A stretch of 64,000 nt of DNA, taken from Streptomyces sp. CB02058 (GTDB taxonomy: Bacteria > Actinomycetota > Actinomycetes > Streptomycetales > Streptomycetaceae). This document shows, in pieces, positions 59,348 to 64,000 of this stretch. Numbering within the stretch: the stretch's first letter is position 1; each line of letters starts with the position of its first letter. The notes below the pieces were generated by a model that saw only the letters and a list, made by a program, of their open reading frames with translations, did not search any database and was not told where the DNA came from. Made by a program: the position numbers and the translations under genes. The stretch is from assembly GCF_001905505.1 (NCBI RefSeq), contig NZ_LIPG01000003.1:1302001-1366000 (forward strand), read 5' to 3'.

Positions 59348-60703
59348 TCAGCTCGTCGAGGGGTTGACGGTGAGGGTGGCCGTGTTGTTCGTCAGGTCGG
59401 GGTCGAAGGTGCGGACGGCGGGTTCGTAGGCGTCGTTGTAGACGGCGGCGCGGGCGGTGGCGTTCGGTATGACCTCGTCGATGTGGAGGGTGAAGGCGAA
59501 GGTGTGGGTGGCGGCCTTGCCGGACTCGGTGAGGTAGATGGGGGTGTTGCAGCGGTAGCGGGTCTCGGACTGGGACCAACAGGCGTCGGGGGCGGAGGCG
59601 ACCGAGGTGCCGGCGGGGATGTCGATGTCGACGGTCGCAGCGGGTTCGCCCGCGCCGAGGGAGGCGACCCAGGCGGGGCCCGCGTTGTGGACGGTGACGG
59701 TGGCGGGGACGGTGTCGCCGGCCGCGCCGGAGACGGTGGAGGCGGTCAGCCGGTAGTCGGCCTGGTTGACGGTCTTCACCGTGAAGCTGCGGTACGGCTG
59801 GAGCTCGTCGGAGGGGGCGGCGGCCGGGGTGAGGTTCAGCTCCGGGCCGGCGCCCTGGGTGAAGGTGCGGCCGGCGCGGGCCTCGGCGAGCGCCTGCTCG
59901 GAGTAGGGCTGCGCAGAGTAGTCGACGCGGTCGAAGAGGGCGATGTCCTTGGTGCGGAACTTCAGCGGGAGGGAGTGGTAGGAGCCCGGGGTTGTCCGCT
60001 CGTCCAGGACGCAGAGAAACGTACGGCCGGTAACGGCGTTCGTGGACTCGCAGTTGGAGGGGACGGACATGCCGAGGCGGATGCCGCGGGAGGTGAAGAC
60101 GGTGAGCAGGGTGCGGTCGGCGGTGCGGTTGCCCTGGTTGCCGAGGACGACGGGGGAGTCGAAGGGCTGGTCGGGTGCCATGCCGGTGCGGTACTCGGCC
60201 TGGGTGAGGCCGAGCGCGGGGCCGTCGTTGACGGCGACGTAGGTCTCACCCGGGTAGGCGTTCATGCCGCCGGCCTGGGCGGTGTAGCGGACGTAGCCGT
60301 CGTTGCCGTCGGTGGCGTCCGGCTTGGTGGTCAGGCCGATCTGCGCGGCAGGGGCGTTGGCGCCGCCGGGGAGTTCGGGGGTGGTGCAGACGGCGGTGGT
60401 CTCGTTCTCCGGGCGGCAGTTCGCGGGCCAGGTGACCTCGGCGAACGAGGCGACTCCGGAGGCGTCGACGGTGAGCGTGCCGGCCGGGACGGTGGTCGCC
60501 GTGTTGTCGTGGCTGATCTGCACGGTCAGTGACTGCGACGGTGCGGGGGAGCCGTCCTCGGACGGGCCCGCGAGGGTGATCTCGTACGGGTCGGACCAGA
60601 GCCACAGGGCGTCGGAGGCGGCCGCGGCGGGGGCCGCGGCCGGGCCGGTGACGGCGGCGAGTGCGCCGAGTGCGGCGGCGGAGGCGATGAGCGTCTTCTT
60701 CAC
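59348..60703 (-). CDS. Secreted protein with DUF11-like beta domains
   Basis: A 451-residue exported protein. VKKTLIASAAALGALAAVT plus Ala/Pro-rich cleavage region is a signal peptide. The mature part is all-beta and rich in Thr/Ala/Val, with paired Cys. The C-terminal region (TVPATVTVHNAGPAWV, and later PDLTNNTATLTV at the end) resembles DUF11/CARDB-type extracellular repeats. No sortase motif or membrane anchor is seen. GTG 60703 is preferred over TTG 60712. Function unknown; probably surface or extracellular matrix. Confidence 0.8.
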   Translation of the reverse strand: MKKTLIASAAALGALAAVTGPAAAPAAAASDALWLWSDPYEITLAGPSEDGSPAPSQSLTVQISHDNTATTVPAGTLTVDASGVASFAEVTWPANCRPENETTAVCTTPELPGGANAPAAQIGLTTKPDATDGNDGYVRYTAQAGGMNAYPGETYVAVNDGPALGLTQAEYRTGMAPDQPFDSPVVLGNQGNRTADRTLLTVFTSRGIRLGMSVPSNCESTNAVTGRTFLCVLDERTTPGSYHSLPLKFRTKDIALFDRVDYSAQPYSEQALAEARAGRTFTQGAGPELNLTPAAAPSDELQPYRSFTVKTVNQADYRLTASTVSGAAGDTVPATVTVHNAGPAWVASLGAGEPAATVDIDIPAGTSVASAPDACWSQSETRYRCNTPIYLTESGKAATHTFAFTLHIDEVIPNATARAAVYNDAYEPAVRTFDPDLTNNTATLTVNPSTS

Positions 60704-60757
60704 TGGGATCAAGACAGCGGAGATCGGCGGATGGTTGTAGGGGGAGGAGCGCCGGTT

Positions 60758-60990
60758 TCAGTCCGCCGGGTCCGCCGTGCGGTCGTTGGGATGCCCGAGT
60801 GGGCGATGAGGTGGCCGAGGTGGGCTTGGCTGCCGAGGGCGGCGGAGAGTTTCGGCGATGTGGCTGCGGCAGGCGGACCTTCATGCCGAGGCGGCGGGCG
60901 ATCGCTTCGTCGACATGGCCCTCGACGAGGAGATGGGCGATGGCCGGCTGGGTGCCGGTGATCCTGTCGGGGCGGGCCCCGTAGGGGGAT
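60758..60990 (-). pseudogene. Frameshifted LuxR-type helix-turn-helix fragment
   Basis: Reading minus-strand frames in turn gives IAHLLVEGHVDEAIARRLGM, then in a second frame CRSHIAE, then in a third SAALGSQAHLGHLIAHSGI, a near-complete LuxR/GerE DNA-binding domain. Two frameshifts separate the parts, and no N-terminal regulator domain is present. Confidence 0.7.
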
Positions 60991-61136
60991 TTTTCGAACC
61001 AGGGCCTGAACTGGCTGAAGTCAGGCTCGGGGAAGAAGTGTCCACGCTGCCACGGCATGCCTGCCTCGTCGACGGTGATCGTGCCGACGAGAGTGCCGCC
61101 GTTCAGGAGCTGGCACTCGCTGTCTCGACCAGTCAT
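60991..61136 (-). pseudogene. Truncated N-terminal fragment of a hypothetical protein
   Basis: From the minus-strand start at 61136 the frame reads MTGRDSECQLLNGGTLVG and on to TVDEAGMPWQRGHFFPEPDF, ending near WFE at about 60990. There it runs directly into LuxR-derived sequence. It looks like the first half of a small beta-rich actinobacterial protein whose remainder was deleted. Confidence 0.5.
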
Positions 61137-61350
61137 CCTGCCCTTCCTCGATCATTCCCGCGCCCACCGCACGCCCCCGCCGCCGGCCCCGCACCCGGCC
61201 GACAGCCATCAACCTTGTATTACCTCTGGGGTAATCGCCTCGCTTCACGTCGACGGGCATGGTGGTCCCACCGGGTTCCGAGGCGGCTGCGGCCACCTCG
61301 GGACGCGGCTCCCGACCAGCGTGTACGCACCCGATGGAGGCTGATCTCCG
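61137..61350. other. Intergenic region
   Basis: Between the degraded fragments and the membrane protein gene. It contains an AT-richer stretch near 61210-61240 (TTGTATTACCTCTGGGGTAAT) that could hold the promoter of the 61351 gene. TTACC...GGTAA is a small inverted repeat within it. Confidence 0.35.
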
Positions 61351-61764
61351 ATGTCCGCGACCACCCTTTCCGCTGTCGCCCGCACCGCCGAGCCACTCGG
61401 CATGCTGCGCCGCTTCCTCGCCCTTGACGCCGTGGTCACCGGGGTGAACGGGCTCGCCTACGTGGCAGCGTCCGGACCGCTGGGCCGTCTGCTGGGCGTC
61501 GACCCGACGCTGCTGCTCTGGCTCGGCGTCTTCCTCCTGGCGTACGCCGCCGACGTCGGCTGGCTCGCCTCCCGCCGCGAGCCCTCCGGCTTCCTCACCC
61601 GGGTGGTGATCGACATGAACGTTGTCTGGGTGGCGGCCAGCCTTGCCGCACTCGCCCTCTGGCTCACGCCGACCACGACCGGCGTGGTGTGGGGACTGAT
61701 GCAGGCGGGCACCGTGGGGGGCTTCGCGGCCCTGCAGTTCGGGGCTCTACGGCTCATCCGCTGA
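61351..61764 (+). CDS. Small integral membrane protein
   Basis: A 137-residue protein with four hydrophobic helices (for example AVVTGVNGLAYVAAS, LLLWLGVFLLAYAADVGWLA, VVWVAASLAALALWL). ATG 61351 follows GGAGGC with a spacing of about 10 nt. The last 11 nt overlap the convergent XRE gene. I cannot assign a family; short four-helix proteins like this are common near regulators in actinobacteria. Confidence 0.75.
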   Translation: MSATTLSAVARTAEPLGMLRRFLALDAVVTGVNGLAYVAASGPLGRLLGVDPTLLLWLGVFLLAYAADVGWLASRREPSGFLTRVVIDMNVVWVAASLAALALWLTPTTTGVVWGLMQAGTVGGFAALQFGALRLIR

Positions 61765-62551
61765 GCGAGTGCAGATAGGTGGCGGTCGCCCGGTCGGCAG
61801 GCAGGAAGGTCTCGATGGCCAGCTCCGCCACGGTCACATCCATGGGCGTGTTGAAGGTCGAGATCGACGAGATGAACGACAGCACCCTTCCGTCGTGCTC
61901 GATCTGGAGCGGCAGAGCGAAGTACGGCACCGGCTCGGTCGGTTCGGTACCCGCCTCCCGCACCGGATACGCCGACACCTCCTCGTACAGATCGCGCAGC
62001 GCGTCCGAGCGGACCAAGGCGATCTGCCGCTCCATCTGGGCGAGGAGGTGGCCGCGCCACTCCCGCAGATTACGGATCTTCGACGCGAGGCCCTCAGGAT
62101 GGAGAGTGAGATGCATGGCGTTGAGCGGGGGAGCGAGCAGCCGCTCCGGCACGCCCTCCAGGATCATCGCGATGCCGTTGTTGGCTGCGACCACGTTGTA
62201 GGTCGCGTCGACCACGAGCGCCGGGTACGGCTCGTACCCGGCGAGCAGTTGCAGGAGCCCGGAGTGCAGGGTCTCCAACGCCGGGTCGTCGAGCGGAGTC
62301 TCCGGGTAGGTAGGGGCGTAACCGGCAGCCAGAAGCAAAGAGTTACGCTCTCGCACCGGAATGTCCAGATGCTCGGACAGCCGCAGGATCATGTCCTGGC
62401 TGGGGCGTGAACGGCCCGTCTCGACGAAGCTGATGTGCCGGGCCGAGGAGTCGGCGCGCAGTGCGAGCTCCAGCTGGCTGAGACGGCGGCGCTCACGCCA
62501 GCCGCGTAGCAGTGGTCCTACTCCCGTACTCACCTGGGCAGTTGGGGTCAT
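61754..62551 (-). CDS. XRE family regulator with MmyB-like ligand domain
   Basis: A 265-residue regulator. The N-terminal helix-turn-helix is RRRLSQLELALRADSSARHISFVETG, followed by the C-terminal MmyB-type PAS-like domain (YNVVAANNGIAMILEG and HPEGLASKIRNLREWRGHLL). ATG 62551. The convergent 11-nt overlap with the membrane-protein gene suggests a paired locus. MmyB-type regulators may bind fatty acids or other hydrophobic ligands; the target here is not visible. Confidence 0.88.
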   Translation of the reverse strand: MTPTAQVSTGVGPLLRGWRERRRLSQLELALRADSSARHISFVETGRSRPSQDMILRLSEHLDIPVRERNSLLLAAGYAPTYPETPLDDPALETLHSGLLQLLAGYEPYPALVVDATYNVVAANNGIAMILEGVPERLLAPPLNAMHLTLHPEGLASKIRNLREWRGHLLAQMERQIALVRSDALRDLYEEVSAYPVREAGTEPTEPVPYFALPLQIEHDGRVLSFISSISTFNTPMDVTVAELAIETFLPADRATATYLHSLSG

Positions 62552-63319
62552 GCTGCCACCGTAGCGCGCTGGTCCTGACCGCAGCTGCACGGCGGCATGG
62601 AGCCCCCAGCCCCGCGGTGATCCGGCCGGGCGGTGGCGTCAGTCGGGGCCTCGCACCGCCTCCCCTCGGAGACCCTCCCGGCCCGTTCCTTCATCACTCG
62701 CCCCGCCCCCACCGGCTACAAGGGATCCACGTCCAGCTCGACGGTGTCCCCAGCCACGCCCTGCCTCTGCTCTTGGCCGCCTACCAGCACAGGTTCCGAC
62801 GAGATCTGGACGGGACGCCGGACACGGGCCGCCGGACAACGGCCTGATGCCGGGATCACGGGGCCTTCGCGCCCTTGCGGCTCCGCGCCTGCCGCGCGGG
62901 GCGCTGTAGCGGCTACGGACAAGGGCTCCCTGGCGCGACCTTCCCGAGTGTTACGACCCTTGGCAGACCGGCACCTACCGTTGAGCTGTGCTGAACCAGC
63001 GGCTACTTGAAGCCTGACGGAGCGTCATACTTGCGCTGGGTCGCCGGGGACTCAGGAGCCGTGCGGTCTGCCGCGGGAAGTGCCGTCCACGTAAGGGCGT
63101 GAGTCCTGGGAGGCCAGGGGCGGGGGAGCAGGCCCAGCACTTTGGCTCATGGACCCGTGGGGTCGCAGTTGCATGGTTCGCGGCGGCGAGTCGAGGGCCG
63201 CAGGCGAGCCGGAACTCAGATCGCTGATACTCCCGGCCCGGCATTCGACGGGACTGTCCTTGTCGCGAAGTTCCCTGACAGCGGGTCCGATTGATCGGCT
63301 GAGAGCGCGGCGTTCGCGC
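62552..63319. other. Degraded accessory stretch
   Basis: No intact gene. On the plus strand around 62713-62847, GIHVQLDGVPSHALPLLLAA followed by YQHRF resembles a piece of a small actinobacterial hypothetical protein (DG.P.H.LPLLLAA pattern), cut off by a stop at 62845. An IS5 transposase scrap follows (separate entry). From about 62980 to 63319 I find nothing assignable. Confidence 0.5.
62911..62979 (+). mobile_element. IS5-family transposase fragment
   Basis: LRTRAPWRDLPECYDPWQT followed by GTYR and a stop matches the conserved N-terminal block of IS5-type transposases (usually RTG.PWRDLPE..GPWQTV). Only about 20 codons remain; no inverted repeats or target duplication could be matched. 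Confidence 0.65.
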
Positions 63320-64000
63320 TTACGAGGCCGCGGCGATCGAGCATGAGGTCCATGCCGTGAATTCCGTGAGCACCACGGCGGTCCGCTCGGGCGCCCACGG
63401 CAGTGCATCGGGGTTCTGCTGCTCCGTACTGCTGCGGCGCGCCCACTCGCTTGCGGGACGGGTCATGCCGAGATCCTCGGCGGTCACGACTCGACCGAGA
63501 CGCTCGGTGAACAGGGCGGCGAGCAGTTGTGGTACGGGATCGCGTGGGATCTCTCCCTGGTCGAGCCAACGGCGCACCCGCGAGGTGTCTGTCGTGAGCT
63601 GCCGGTACCCCAGGGCGGCAGCCTGCCGGTTCACCATTCTGGCGAGTTCGCCTCTGGACCAGCCGGTCAGGTCGAATGCGTTCCGTAGCCGACTGCCAGG
63701 GGAACTCTGCTGTCGCGACGAGAGGCCCCCGAACAGTTCCAGGTGAACGATGCGGCCCAGCTTTCGCTCCATCAGGATGGTCACCGCCTCCGAACCCTTC
63801 AGCACGGCTTCGGCGGAGAGGTCACTCGGGGCCACGAAGACGATCGCGTCGCGGGTGAATTCGCGAGCGGTGAAGGGCAGCCCGAGTTGGTTGGTCGAAC
63901 TCTGCCAGGCCTGGCCTGTCCGCCGGAGGCCCCACCAGGTGCCGAATGGTGTCTCGGCCCTGTCGTGGGCTCTGAAGCGCCGCCACAGCCAGCAGACAAC
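63320..64000 (-). pseudogene. Frameshifted DNA-binding regulator fused to an unidentified reading frame, open at right edge
   Basis: An uninterrupted 227-codon frame enters from the right edge. The distal part (63500-63690) matches the N-terminal domain of NsdA-like Streptomyces regulators: FDLTGWSRGELARMVNRQAA, TDTSRVRRWLDQGEIPRDPV and LLAALFTERLGRVVTAEDLG. After VVLTEFT the expected GMDLMLDRRGLVSANAAL appears in another frame (63280-63350), so a frameshift has truncated it, and no C-terminal domain follows. The upstream part (WWGLRRTGQAWQSSTNQLGL and DAIVFVAPSDLSAEAVLKG) is from something I do not recognise. Confidence 0.65.

Noticed and set aside
59123..60532. 469-codon plus-strand Gly/Val-rich frame
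   Set aside because: It looks like a glycine-rich repeat protein but is the complement of the secreted DUF11-like protein, which has a signal peptide and a sensible composition.

Overview
The window is high-GC actinobacterial DNA and almost certainly a Streptomyces chromosome. Most genes open with GTG or ATG behind GGAGG-like ribosome binding sites, many neighbours overlap by 4 to 23 nt, and third codon positions are strongly G/C. An SCO6745-family gene, idi and a complete hopanoid operon appear in the order I recall from the S. coelicolor SCO6745-SCO6771 region. I saw no tRNA, rRNA, CRISPR array or intact mobile element.

Layout. 1-4.3 kb: an aldehyde dehydrogenase cut by the left edge, two divergent MpaB-type (DUF2236) oxygenase genes and a LacI regulator. 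4.5-9.1 kb: a BCCT osmolyte transporter, a D-amino-acid-oxidase-like flavoprotein and an ABC-F ATPase. 9.1-14.7 kb: a secreted pectate lyase with a ricin-type lectin domain, its probable LacI regulator with two palindromic operators, a Tex-type RNA-binding protein and a 43-residue LPFR small protein. 14.8-22.6 kb: mixed core-like genes, including an SCO6745-family protein, GlxA/AraC and PfpI proteins, an enoyl-CoA hydratase-like protein, HdeD, an anti-sigma-type ATPase, Idi, a cation diffusion facilitator and GalE.

22.8-29.9 kb holds a tightly coupled seven-gene operon: a DUF5941/CDP-alcohol phosphotransferase that appears to start with CTG, a nucleotidyltransferase, a glycerol-1-phosphate-dehydrogenase-like enzyme, a second CDP-alcohol phosphotransferase lacking one motif Asp, a GT2 glycosyltransferase and a TagGH-type exporter. 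It looks like a pathway for a phospho-polyol-containing cell-surface polymer or glycolipid. 30.2-43.1 kb is the hopanoid locus: hpnC, hpnD, hpnE, a prenyl synthase, shc, hpnG, hpnH, a decayed ispG, dxs and hpnO, followed by a XRE-cupin regulator and a small membrane protein. The enzymes run from isoprenoid precursor supply to squalene, hopene and aminobacteriohopane-type lipids.

43.1-46.4 kb carries a tyrosine phosphatase, a LysM/M23 peptidase behind a probable cyclic-di-AMP (ydaO) riboswitch, and a GDSL hydrolase. 46.4-52.8 kb is a six-gene operon of the STM4011-STM4015 families: two radical SAM enzymes, a phosphatase-superfamily hydrolase, an ATP-grasp-like protein and two paralogous leucine-rich-repeat proteins. 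It is the best candidate here for an undescribed system. It is followed by a SMI1/KNR4 protein, a small protein plus DUF6745 pair, a TetR/glutamate-type dehydrogenase pair with a palindromic operator, a PPOX protein and an MBL hydrolase.

From about 59 kb the DNA becomes degraded and accessory. It holds a secreted repeat-type protein, a chimeric stretch with a frameshifted LuxR helix-turn-helix, a small membrane protein, an intact XRE regulator, an IS5 transposase scrap and a frameshifted regulator that runs off the right edge.
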